Source: an uncultured Clostridia bacterium (lineage in GTDB: Bacteria > Bacillota > Clostridia > Christensenellales > UBA1242). From it: 18,510 nt of DNA. This document shows positions 9,631 to 15,730 of this stretch, one piece after another. The notes under the pieces were generated by a model, which was not told the DNA's origin, made no database searches, and was given only the letters and a program-made list of their open reading frames with translations. The DNA is taken from positions 1 to 18,510 of the forward strand of contig CALWFX010000051.1 of NCBI GenBank assembly GCA_944377765.1, in the 5' to 3' direction. Positions within the stretch are counted from its first letter, which is position 1. The number at the start of each line of letters is the position of its first letter. Both the position numbers and the translations under genes were made by a program.

Positions 9631-10684
9631 TGAAGCAAAACTTAAAATGGTTCACGATAAACTTATTGGACTTGCCATGAAAAAGGGTTCAATAAATGAA
9701 GATGATATTTATTTCAGTTTGTTGAAAGTTGGCGAAAATGCAGAAAATATTCAAAAATTTATTCAAAGTTTGGAAAAGAAGAATGTTAAAATTATCAAAA
9801 CTAATGAAGAAGATTTATTAAAAGATAGTTTTGCAGATATTGCCATGATGCCAAATGTGGATGATCCAGTGAAGATGTATCTTAAAGATATCGGCAAAGT
9901 TCCACTTCTTTCCATGGAAGAAGAAAAAGAATATGCTCATCGTGCAATGCAGGGAGATGCGTATGCAAAATCAGTTCTCTGTGAAAGCAACCTTCGTCTT
10001 GTTGTCAGTGTGGCAAAAAGATATGTCGGCAAAACTTCAATGTCTTTTCTTGACCTTATTCAGGAAGGCAACATGGGACTTTTGAAAGCAGTGGACAAGT
10101 TTGACTATACCAAAGGTTTTAAATTTTCAACATATGCAACTTGGTGGATAAGACAGGCTATCACAAGAGCAATGGCTGACCAGTCAAGGACTATCAGAAT
10201 TCCTGTTCACATGGTGGAAACAATCAATAAATATGTTAAAGTTGTTAGAGCTTTGATGCAAAAACTTGGCAGAGAACCTTCAATTGAAGAAATTGCTTCG
10301 GAAATGGGAATCAGTGTTGCAAAGGTTTTGGAAATCAAACGCACTTCTCAAGACCCAATTTCTTTGGAAACTCCAATGGGAGAGGAAGATGATGGAAAAA
10401 TGGCTGATATCATTGAAGATGAATCAACACAATCGCCAATTGAAAGTGCTTCACAAAGTTTACTTCGCGAACAACTTTTGGCAGTGATAGACACATTAAC
10501 TCCAAGAGAACAAGAAGTTATTCGTCAAAGATATGGACTTATGGATGGTAAGCAAAAAACTTTGGAGGAAGTTGGCAGAGAATTTTCTGTTACAAGAGAA
10601 AGAATTAGACAAATTGAAGCAAAGGCTTTAAGAAAACTTAAACATCCAAATCGTAGTAAGCGTTTGGCAGATTTCGTTGAATAA
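9611..10684 (+). CDS. sigA: Primary RNA polymerase sigma factor (RpoD/SigA)
   Basis: This is the housekeeping sigma-70 factor that directs RNA polymerase to -35/-10 promoters such as those seen in this window. The 357 residues match the short clostridial and bacillar SigA type. A short, weakly conserved region 1 is followed by region 1.2 from about residue 84 (DDPVKMYLKDIG), region 2.1-2.2 (NLRLVVSVAKRY, DLIQEGNMGLLKAVDKFD), region 2.3-2.4 (FSTYATWWIRQAITRA, Y175 onward), region 3, and region 4.1-4.2 with the helix-turn-helix TLEEVG..FSVTRERIRQIEAKALRKL (about 317-345). All diagnostic motifs are intact. It starts at an ATG with GGAGGG 5 bases upstream, overlapping the dnaG end by 20 bases. 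Immediately downstream is an unusual branched inverted-repeat element rather than an ordinary terminator. Confidence 0.97.
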   Translation: MSEEKIDEAKLKMVHDKLIGLAMKKGSINEDDIYFSLLKVGENAENIQKFIQSLEKKNVKIIKTNEEDLLKDSFADIAMMPNVDDPVKMYLKDIGKVPLLSMEEEKEYAHRAMQGDAYAKSVLCESNLRLVVSVAKRYVGKTSMSFLDLIQEGNMGLLKAVDKFDYTKGFKFSTYATWWIRQAITRAMADQSRTIRIPVHMVETINKYVKVVRALMQKLGREPSIEEIASEMGISVAKVLEIKRTSQDPISLETPMGEEDDGKMADIIEDESTQSPIESASQSLLREQLLAVIDTLTPREQEVIRQRYGLMDGKQKTLEEVGREFSVTRERIRQIEAKALRKLKHPNRSKRLADFVE

Positions 10685-10688
10685 GGTG

Positions 10689-10766
10689 GGCGGAAGTTGC
10701 AATTTTAAAAAAATTGCACACAAAACAAAGTTTTGTGTTTTTGCTAAAGCAAAAAAAACTTCCGCC
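10689..10766 (+). repeat. Cloverleaf-like nested inverted-repeat element
   Basis: A perfect 10-bp outer helix (GGCGGAAGTT at 10689-10698 with AACTTCCGCC at 10757-10766) encloses three adjoining perfect hairpins: 8 bp (10699-10706/10710-10717, loop AAA), 9 bp (10718-10726/10730-10738, loop AAA) and 6 bp (10739-10744/10749-10754, loop TAAA). The helices abut directly; only A10755 and A10756 are unpaired at the junction. The outer arm is much richer in G+C than its surroundings. It lies 4 bases after sigA and 29 bases before the next gene. It could be a small non-autonomous palindromic element, a processed RNA structure, or a DNA cruciform site; it lacks the T-run of a simple terminator after its outer stem. 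I do not recognise a named family. Confidence 0.8.
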
Positions 10767-10795
10767 ATGCTGGAAAAATAGAAAAGGGGAATATT

Positions 10796-11500
10796 ATGGA
10801 TTTAAAAAATTTATTAAAATATCAAGAAGTGGATGCAAAACTTTATAATGTTGAACAAAAACTTGTTTCAAGCCCATATAAAAAGAAAGCGAACGAACTT
10901 GCACAACTTGCAAAAAAAGCGCAAGCAAAATCCACAGAACTTGAAAATGAAGCAAACAACATTTTAAATGAAATTGATGATATGAAGGAAAAATTCAGTC
11001 AAAATAAAAAAAGTTTGGATAGCATATTAAAAAAAGATTTAGACAGTTTGTCAGTAGAAGAACTCGATAAGTTTGCTCTTTTGAAAGGTAAGATTTTAAA
11101 CAATTTAAATTATCTTGAAAAAATGCTTCAAAAATGTGCAGAAAATATTAATAACACCTTATTGGAATTTAACAAAACAAAGAAATTATATGACGAAGCA
11201 AGAAGACAATTTGTTGAATGCAAGAAAAAGATTGAAGAAGAAAATGAAGCTTTAACACCAGTAAAAGAGAAACTTGAAAAAGAATTGTTGACTTTGGAAA
11301 AAGATGTTGATAAAACTTTAATGGCTGAATATAAAAAGAGAAGAAATGACAATATTTTTCCAGTTGTTGTTCCACTTGAAGGAAAAAATTTTTGTGGTAG
11401 ATGTCGCATGGAACTTCCAATGGCTGCAATATCAAAAATGAAGAACACAGGCGTGATAACCTGCGAGCACTGCAAGCGACTTATTTATCAAAAAGACTAA
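10796..11500 (+). CDS. Coiled-coil protein with C4-type zinc ribbon (CT398-like)
   Basis: The product is 234 residues long. Residues 1 to about 185 are almost continuous charged heptad-like helix (ELAQLAKKAQAKSTELENEA and similar), predicted to form a long antiparallel coiled-coil hairpin. The C-terminal 40 residues hold a C4 zinc ribbon with C200-x2-C203 and C223-x2-C226, preceded by VVPLEGKNFCGRC. This is the architecture of the widespread CT398-like/zf-RING_7 family, often encoded next to dnaG-sigA and nif3-type genes in Firmicutes; its exact function is not established, and nucleic-acid or secretion-related scaffolding roles have been suggested for relatives. The ATG at 10796 follows AAGGGG. 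The next gene begins 10 bases after its stop, so they form an operon. The usual trmK and nif3 neighbours are absent here. Confidence 0.88.
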   Translation: MDLKNLLKYQEVDAKLYNVEQKLVSSPYKKKANELAQLAKKAQAKSTELENEANNILNEIDDMKEKFSQNKKSLDSILKKDLDSLSVEELDKFALLKGKILNNLNYLEKMLQKCAENINNTLLEFNKTKKLYDEARRQFVECKKKIEEENEALTPVKEKLEKELLTLEKDVDKTLMAEYKKRRNDNIFPVVVPLEGKNFCGRCRMELPMAAISKMKNTGVITCEHCKRLIYQKD

Positions 11501-11510
11501 GGAGAAGAAA

Positions 11511-12179
11511 ATGGATAAGTTTAAATACCTTGAAAATGATTTTAAAGAGATTGAAGTTGATGGAAAAACTATAAAAGCATATAGAATTCAGGCTCTTCAA
11601 GATTTTGAAAATTTAGGAACAAAGGGAAATAGTTCCCATGGTATTCTTGTAAAAAAAGGCGAACTTGGTGGATATGTTAAGAAAGGGGCATTGGCACAAA
11701 ATGGGTCTTGCTGGGTGGATGAAGATTCTGTTGTTGCACCAAGCACAAATTGCGTTTGTGTTTTTGATGATGCGTTTGTGTCTTGTTCAACTGTTGTGGG
11801 TGATTTCTTAGTGAGAGAAAATGCCAAACTTGCATATGCAAAAATTTTAAGCGACAAAGGTAACTTTTCAGAATTTTCAGGCAATTCCTTGGTTGGAAAC
11901 GAAACAGAAAGTGTTGGTTCTCTTAAAGCAAGTGGTGATGTCAATGTAAGTAAGTGCAAAATTTCTGGAAGTGTGGAGATATTAGGAAATAGTCAACTTC
12001 AAAACTGCGTAATCAAAGGTAAAGGTTTGGGCGACAGATTAACCATTAACTTAAATAGTGATAATTATTTAAATAAGTTTATTAATGACCAAACAATAAC
12101 AGAAAGCGTTATATTGGACAATTCAAAATATCATAAGAAAAGGAAAAGCAATCTTTTTAATACTATAAGATATATGTAA
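11511..12179 (+). CDS. Phage-type beta-solenoid (hexapeptide-like) protein
   Basis: The product has 222 residues. The start (FKEIEVDGKTIKAYRIQALQDFENL...KKGELGGYV) and the following GSCWVDEDSVV resemble a family common in phages and gut bacteria in which a short beta head precedes stacked rungs of the type G-x-a-x-V-x. Here the rungs are degenerate (residues about 60-175: SVVAPST, AFVSCSTVVGDFLV, GDVNVSKCKISGSVEILGNSQLQNCVIKG), consistent with a left-handed parallel beta-helix. The C-terminal 45 residues are non-repetitive and end in a basic KKRKS tail. No signal peptide or catalytic motif is seen. AAGGAG overlaps the stop of the upstream zinc-ribbon gene, 6 bases before the ATG, so it is the last gene of that unit and is followed by a terminator. 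Function unknown; the fold call is by pattern resemblance. Confidence 0.75.
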   Translation: MDKFKYLENDFKEIEVDGKTIKAYRIQALQDFENLGTKGNSSHGILVKKGELGGYVKKGALAQNGSCWVDEDSVVAPSTNCVCVFDDAFVSCSTVVGDFLVRENAKLAYAKILSDKGNFSEFSGNSLVGNETESVGSLKASGDVNVSKCKISGSVEILGNSQLQNCVIKGKGLGDRLTINLNSDNYLNKFINDQTITESVILDNSKYHKKRKSNLFNTIRYM

Positions 12180-12206
12180 AAACTTTATCGACTGATAAAG
12201 TTTTTT
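12178..12206. terminator. Bidirectional terminator between convergent genes
   Basis: A stem of about 12 bp (AAAAACTTTATC at 12178-12189 with GATAAAGTTTTT from 12194) has loop GACT and T-runs on both strands. It overlaps the stop codons of both the beta-solenoid gene (plus) and the cysteine desulfurase gene (minus). Confidence 0.85.
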
Positions 12207-13344
12207 ATATAATTTTATTGGTTTTCAATATATGTTTAACAACATTTATCAATTTTTCAACTTCTTGAAAGGTGTTTGCAACAGAAAAGGATACTCTCAC
12301 AATTCCCTTGTCAAGAGTGCCAAGTGCTTTGTGTTTTAATGGAGCACAATGATAACCACTTCTAACACAAATGTCATATTTTTCATTTAGTAAATTAGCG
12401 ATTTCGTCAGAGGTGAAATTTGGAATATTGAAAGCAAAAACGCCAGAAGTGTTTTCTGTGGTTGTGTATATTTCAACAGGGAGTTTGGAAAGTTCATAGT
12501 GAAGGTAGGTTGTTAAATCTTCCATTTTTTCTTTTATTGCCAAAAAGTTTTCTTCAACAAAATCAATTCCAGCACCAAAGCCAAAAATTGCAGGTGTGCA
12601 AATTGTGCCACTTTCAAATTTTTCAGGAGATGACTTTGGTTGATAAAGTTCCAAGGAATTTGTTCCTGTTCCACCAAAAAGAATTGGAGATAAATCTAAA
12701 TCATAATCTTTAATTAGGCATCCAACACCTTGTGGAGAGTAAAAACCTTTGTGCGGAGAAAACACAAGCATATTGATGCCTTGGGCTTTCATATCAAACT
12801 TAAAATGTCCACCACTTTGGGCACCATCCACCAAAAATTTGATATTTTTTTGTTTCAAATTAAATCCGATGTTGGTTAAATCAATGGTATCGCCATTCAC
12901 ATTAGAAATGTGATTGCATATCACAAGTTTAGTATCTTCTTTTAAAAGTGGTTGAATATCTTTCCATTGCAAAGAGCCTTTATTTGTTTGGGTGGCAATG
13001 GAATAGGTGATTTTGCCTTGGTCACATAAAAACTGCAAAGGTCTAAGCACAGAATTATGTTCGTTTTCTGTTGCTATAACATGGCAAGGTGCATGCAAAT
13101 TGCAAAATCCTAAAATTGCCAAATTTAAGGCATGGGTGCAACCACCAGTAAAAATAACATCTTCTCCATTCACATGATGTCTAATTTTTTCCCTTATATT
13201 TTCAATTTCCATTGCAGTTTTGATTGCTTCTTTGTGTCCACTTCTTCCCGGGTTTGCAGAAAAATTGGTTAAGGCATTAAGAACGGCGCGCTGAACATTT
13301 TTTGGTTTAAGCAGTGTGGATGCGGAGTTGTCAAAATATATCAT
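12205..13344 (-). CDS. Cysteine desulfurase family protein (EF2568-type class V aminotransferase)
   Basis: A PLP-dependent fold-type I enzyme of 379 residues, the full family length. Enzymes of this superfamily take sulfur (or selenium) from cysteine (selenocysteine) and hold it as a persulfide. Visible landmarks: MIYFDNSAST start, NPGRSGHK, H96 in ENEHNSVLRPL stacking on PLP, D173 and Q176 in VDGAQ, the PLP lysine K199 in SPHKG, GGTGTNS, and the catalytic C333 in VRSGYHCAPLKHKALGT. The combination NPGRSGHK, HNSVLRPL and RSG.HCAPLKH is characteristic of the EF2568-like subgroup rather than IscS or NifS. The ATG follows AAAAGGAGAG. It is divergent from a DUF3343 gene, a partner repeatedly associated with this subgroup in sulfur and selenium metabolism. 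No selD or other selenium gene is in the window, so the acceptor cannot be named. Confidence 0.9.
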   Translation of the reverse strand: MIYFDNSASTLLKPKNVQRAVLNALTNFSANPGRSGHKEAIKTAMEIENIREKIRHHVNGEDVIFTGGCTHALNLAILGFCNLHAPCHVIATENEHNSVLRPLQFLCDQGKITYSIATQTNKGSLQWKDIQPLLKEDTKLVICNHISNVNGDTIDLTNIGFNLKQKNIKFLVDGAQSGGHFKFDMKAQGINMLVFSPHKGFYSPQGVGCLIKDYDLDLSPILFGGTGTNSLELYQPKSSPEKFESGTICTPAIFGFGAGIDFVEENFLAIKEKMEDLTTYLHYELSKLPVEIYTTTENTSGVFAFNIPNFTSDEIANLLNEKYDICVRSGYHCAPLKHKALGTLDKGIVRVSFSVANTFQEVEKLINVVKHILKTNKII

Positions 13345-13362
13345 AACTCTCCTTTTGATTAT

Positions 13363-13390
13363 TTCACATAGTTTTTATTATTAATATAAT
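13363..13390 (+). promoter_or_regulatory. Probable promoter of the DUF3343 gene
   Basis: A -35-like TTCACA (13363-13368) and a perfect -10 TATAAT (13385-13390) are separated by 16 bases, 36 bases ahead of the ATG at 13427. AAGGAG at 13415-13420 is the ribosome binding site. Confidence 0.55.
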
Positions 13391-13426
13391 GATAATAGGG
13401 GGATTTTTGTGCATAAGGAGTAGAGT

Positions 13427-13672
13427 ATGAATTATTATATTGCAGTTTTTAAATCTCGTTCTGCCACTTTAAGTTTTGCAAATTTGTTAAAAATGAAAAA
13501 TATTCCTTGTGCTATTGTTAACACTCCAATTTGGATTGGAAGGGCTTGCGGAATTTCAGTGAAGTTTTTAAGCGACTACTATTTTAATGTTAAAGCCTTG
13601 CTGAGTTCTAATCCTTCCTTTGATGGAATATACAGTTTTAATAGAAATGGTGGAACAAGAATTATAAAATAA
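13427..13672 (+). CDS. DUF3343 family protein, putative sulfur/selenium carrier
   Basis: An 81-residue protein with the typical DUF3343 form: an opening MNYYIAVFKSRSATLSFANLLK strand-helix, then NIPCAIVNTP and a central CGISVKF motif (C41). Small proteins of this family are annotated as Se/S carrier-like because they occur beside cysteine desulfurases and TusA/YedF-type proteins; C41 would be the expected sulfur- or selenium-bearing residue, with C28 as a second cysteine. Start at ATG with AAGGAG 6 bases upstream. The divergent neighbour is an EF2568-type cysteine desulfurase, which supports a donor-carrier relationship. The C-terminal GGTRIIK tail looks slightly degenerate. Family assignment is good; biochemical role is inferred. 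Confidence 0.85.
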   Translation: MNYYIAVFKSRSATLSFANLLKMKNIPCAIVNTPIWIGRACGISVKFLSDYYFNVKALLSSNPSFDGIYSFNRNGGTRIIK

Positions 13673-13673
13673 A

Positions 13674-13696
13674 AAGCAAAACAATTTGTTTTGCTT
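13674..13696 (+). terminator. Possible weak terminator hairpin after DUF3343 gene
   Basis: A perfect 10-bp stem (AAGCAAAACA at 13674-13683 with TGTTTTGCTT at 13687-13696) with loop ATT directly follows the stop codon. There is no T-run after it on the plus strand; on the minus strand a T-run does follow. Confidence 0.4.
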
Positions 13697-13736
13697 ACAT
13701 ACACATAAAAAAGGTAAATAACCATAAAATAATTTA

Positions 13737-14282
13737 ATGAAGTATGTTTTGGGAGTTTTTCTTTCTTTAAGTTTAATTTTCCTTTCAATGTTTGGTGTCA
13801 GTGTGATTTATGGCACAATTTTTCCATTGAAATATGAAGAAGAGATTGCATATGCAAGTGAATGCTATGGCGTGGACCCTATATATATTGCAAGTGTAAT
13901 AAATTGCGAAAGTGGATTTAATAAAAATGCAGAGTCAAACAAAGGGGCAAAAGGGCTTATGCAACTTATGCCTTCAACAGCAAAATATTTAGCAGAAAAA
14001 CTTAATTATGGAGATTATGATTTAAACGACATTGATGATAATATAAATTTGGGGACTTATTATTTATCAATTTTGAAAGATAAATTTAAGGATGATGACC
14101 TAATGCTATGTGCTTATAATGCTGGGCCCACGAATGTTTTGAATTGGCTTAATAATAAAGATTATTCAAATGACGGAAAGACATTACAGAAAATACCTTT
14201 TAAAGAAACAGAAAATTATCTAAAAAAATGCCATAAGGCAATTAATTATTACAACCATAAACGAGAATATTTTAATATATAA
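13737..14282 (+). CDS. Membrane-anchored lytic transglycosylase (SLT domain)
   Basis: The enzyme cleaves the glycan strands of peptidoglycan with formation of 1,6-anhydromuramyl ends. The 181 residues begin with an uncleaved-looking signal anchor (residues 5-25, LGVFLSLSLIFLSMFGVSVIY), placing the domain outside the membrane. The goose-type SLT fold shows all landmarks: catalytic E58 in NCESGFN, GAKGLMQLMPSTAKYLA, NINLGTYYLSIL and AYNAGP. This compact TM-plus-SLT form is common in Firmicutes. The start is the ATG before the anchor; a later start would remove it. No Shine-Dalgarno is seen within 15 bases of the ATG (nearest AAGG is over 20 bases away), which is unlike its neighbours. It follows the DUF3343 gene by 64 bases with a hairpin between. 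Confidence 0.93.
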   Translation: MKYVLGVFLSLSLIFLSMFGVSVIYGTIFPLKYEEEIAYASECYGVDPIYIASVINCESGFNKNAESNKGAKGLMQLMPSTAKYLAEKLNYGDYDLNDIDDNINLGTYYLSILKDKFKDDDLMLCAYNAGPTNVLNWLNNKDYSNDGKTLQKIPFKETENYLKKCHKAINYYNHKREYFNI

Positions 14283-14285
14283 ATA

Positions 14286-14310
14286 AAAAAACGGCTCATT
14301 TGCCGATTTA
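14286..14310. terminator. Short hairpin between convergent genes
   Basis: CGGC (14292-14295) pairs with GCCG (14302-14305), extended by an A-run before and a T-run after with one mismatch. It lies between the stop codons of the transglycosylase gene and the minus-strand Spo0A-domain gene. The GC stem is only 4 bp, so efficiency is uncertain. Confidence 0.45.
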
Positions 14311-14694
14311 AACTGCCATATCATTTTCATATAAGGATAAATTATAATATTCTGCGACCAATTTTATTAATTCGCCACAAGTTGGTTTATCGTTAATAGA
14401 AAAAATTTCCATTTTGAAAAGTTTATTAATTTCAGAAAAACTCTTGTTAATATAAGTATTTTCAATTGAGTGACGGATGCTTCTTTCAATGCATAAATCG
14501 TTATTGACCATAAACTTTTCACCAACTTGAACATACAGACCTTTGCAAAGATTGTGTATAAGTTTAGGATTTAAAATTACAAGTTCAATGGCATAGCAAA
14601 GATAGGAAAAACCAATCAGATCCACCCTGAAGCCAATGCGAATGAGAGTATATTTTATCACTTTTCTCATTTTAAATAAATCTTCATTACCCAC
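14308..14694 (-). CDS. Stand-alone Spo0A C-terminal DNA-binding domain protein
   Basis: The 128-residue product aligns by eye along its whole length with the Spo0A effector domain: the opening helices (VIKYTLIRIGFRVDLIGFSYLCYAIELVI), a recognition-helix region with IERSIRHSIENTY (compare the VERAIRHAIE motif of Spo0A), the SEINKLFKM segment, and KPTCGELIKLVAEYYNL (compare KPTNSEFIAMVA). In Spo0A this domain binds 0A boxes and is released from inhibition by phosphorylation of an N-terminal receiver; here no receiver is present and the protein begins only a few residues ahead of the domain. The start is GTG, supported by AGGAG 8 bases upstream; an ATG eight codons later lacks one. It is preceded by a leader with a terminator-like hairpin. 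It may be a constitutive or competitor regulator of Spo0A-type sites. Binding specificity is inferred. Confidence 0.85.
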   Translation of the reverse strand: MGNEDLFKMRKVIKYTLIRIGFRVDLIGFSYLCYAIELVILNPKLIHNLCKGLYVQVGEKFMVNNDLCIERSIRHSIENTYINKSFSEINKLFKMEIFSINDKPTCGELIKLVAEYYNLSLYENDMAV

Positions 14695-14702
14695 TTTATA
14701 TT

Positions 14703-14707
14703 CTCCT
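14703..14707 (-). promoter_or_regulatory. Ribosome binding site fixing a GTG start
   Basis: AGGAG on the minus strand lies 8 bases before the GTG at 14694-14692. It decides in favour of the GTG over the internal ATG. Confidence 0.7.
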
Positions 14708-14738
14708 TTTAAAATTTCATAATAGTATAATTTTCCGC

Positions 14739-14785
14739 AAAATAAAATATTAGACCAAGCGTCTCAAAGGGTTTGGCCTAATATT
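14739..14785 (-). terminator. Terminator-like hairpin in the leader of the Spo0A-domain gene
   Basis: On the minus strand a 13-bp stem forms between 14785-14773 (AATATTAGGCCAA) and 14758-14746 (TTGGTCTAATATT), with one G-U pair and a 14-base loop, followed by TTATTTTG. The pair at 14754/14777 is a wobble only in minus-strand RNA (A-C on the other), so the structure fits minus-strand transcription. It lies about 45 bases ahead of the GTG start. Confidence 0.7.
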
Positions 14786-14843
14786 CTTTTTGATAGAATA
14801 TAACCTTGGGGTAAGAGATCGGAATTTGCCATATGAAATTGTA

Positions 14844-14852
14844 TTTGTCATT
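14844..14852 (+). promoter_or_regulatory. Possible 0A-box-like site
   Basis: TTTGTCATT matches 7 of 9 positions of the Spo0A box TTTGTCRAA, and lies just downstream of the predicted start of the Spo0A-domain gene transcript. Such partial matches arise often by chance in AT-rich DNA. Confidence 0.2.
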
Positions 14853-14867
14853 TTTAACGACTTTTTA

Positions 14868-14896
14868 ATTATAGCACATTTCCTTTTTAATAGCAA
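14868..14896 (-). promoter_or_regulatory. Extended -10 promoter of the Spo0A-domain leader
   Basis: On the minus strand, -35 TTGCTA (14896-14891), a 17-base spacer and a perfect TATAAT (14873-14868) preceded by TGC, an extended -10. Predicted start near 14861. It is one of the best promoter-like sequences in the window. Confidence 0.7.
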
Positions 14897-14934
14897 ATAA
14901 AAATAAGATAATTTTCAATATTTTACAAATATTT

Positions 14935-15612
14935 TTAATTTTGCTTTTCAAATATAGCAGTAACTTTGCTTGATATATTTATTTTGCCAATAATATTTGT
15001 TTCTTCATTGAAAAAGGCTTTATAAAGTGTAGGACTATTATATGTGTTTTCTTCCTTTATCTCAACAAGTTTTAAATCTCCAAGCATATTTGCTTTTGTT
15101 TTTGCATTTTCAATTGCCTTTAAAAGCGTTTCGTTATAGACAGAATCAACATCTTTAATGCTGTAGTTAATGTTTTTAATTGTTGCTTTATTTTCTATTA
15201 ATATATCAACATAATTTTTTATATTGTCAAGGTTATCAATATTAAAAGAAAAGTCATTTGTTGTGTAATAGCCAAGTAAAGTTTTGCCATTATTGTAATC
15301 ATAACTTTCATAAGTTGAAAAATAGTCAAGCGTAATATCATCTTTTGTCACACCTAACTCTGCAAGAGCATCCAAAAGTTTTTCAAAAAGTTCATAGTTA
15401 TCATTTTTTGATTTTATTCTGTCTAAGTCCAAGGTTTGAATTTCAGCAGATATTTTGGCTGAGTCAGGGGTTACTTGTGTGCAACTTGAACCAGTTATCA
15501 CAATTTTGTTTAATTCTGTTTCTGCCATAACTTGATAAGCATTTAGTTCGGTTATTAACACTGATAATGTTGTAATTAAAAGTAATATAAATAAAATAAA
15601 TTTCTTTTTCAT
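14935..15612 (-). CDS. Secreted SIMPL-domain (DUF541) protein
   Basis: A 225-residue protein with a clear N-terminal signal peptide (MKKK, hydrophobic residues 5-20, likely cleavage before or near AETELN). The remainder fits the SIMPL/DUF541 family: KIVITGSS..TQVTPDSAKISAEIQT at the start, a gv..DITLDYFSTY.. stretch, a central GYYTTNDFSFNIDNLDNI segment, and SVYNETLLKAIENAKTKANMLG near the C terminus, corresponding to the family's conserved A..A..kA..la helix. Family members are periplasmic or extracytoplasmic and poorly understood; oxidative-stress and membrane-related roles have been suggested. AGGAG lies 5 bases before the ATG. The gene is divergent from the lipoprotein gene at 15782. No clear terminator follows; a 7-bp AT-only stem overlaps the stop. 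Confidence 0.88.
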   Translation of the reverse strand: MKKKFILFILLLITTLSVLITELNAYQVMAETELNKIVITGSSCTQVTPDSAKISAEIQTLDLDRIKSKNDNYELFEKLLDALAELGVTKDDITLDYFSTYESYDYNNGKTLLGYYTTNDFSFNIDNLDNIKNYVDILIENKATIKNINYSIKDVDSVYNETLLKAIENAKTKANMLGDLKLVEIKEENTYNSPTLYKAFFNEETNIIGKINISSKVTAIFEKQN

Positions 15613-15730
15613 AATTTCTCCTTTGTAGTATTGTTTTATAATTTTTTAAAAATATTTATATATGGCAAAAAGCAACAAAATATTTGTTTTTAATTTATTT
15701 TTCTTTTTATTGTGCAAATTGTTAAAATAA

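Larger units (their letters stand above)
14739..14861 (-). ncRNA. Candidate leader or small RNA of about 120 nt with alternative stems
   Basis: It is bounded by a predicted start near 14861 and the terminator hairpin ending near 14739. A second stem (14801-14795 with 14787-14781, 7 bp, loop of 7) shares bases with the 5' arm of the terminator, so the two are mutually exclusive, as in attenuators and riboswitches. The remaining part (14860-14805) has short stems including one near 14860-14846. I do not recognise a known riboswitch or T-box motif. It may either attenuate the Spo0A-domain gene or be an independent small RNA. Confidence 0.5.

Noticed and set aside
10739..10756. Third arm of the cloverleaf element read alone as a sigA terminator
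   Set aside because: On the plus strand it is followed by A residues, not T; the second arm has a short T-run but only three or four G-C pairs, so the whole is better described as one branched element.
11128..11475. Minus-strand frame opposite the zinc-ribbon gene
   Set aside because: Antisense shadow of the coiled-coil codons; Ser/Phe-rich with no recognisable motif, and no supported start.
14917..14933. 7-bp AT-only stem after the SIMPL gene as a terminator
   Set aside because: No G-C pairs and no T-run directly after it on the minus strand; too weak in this base composition to call.
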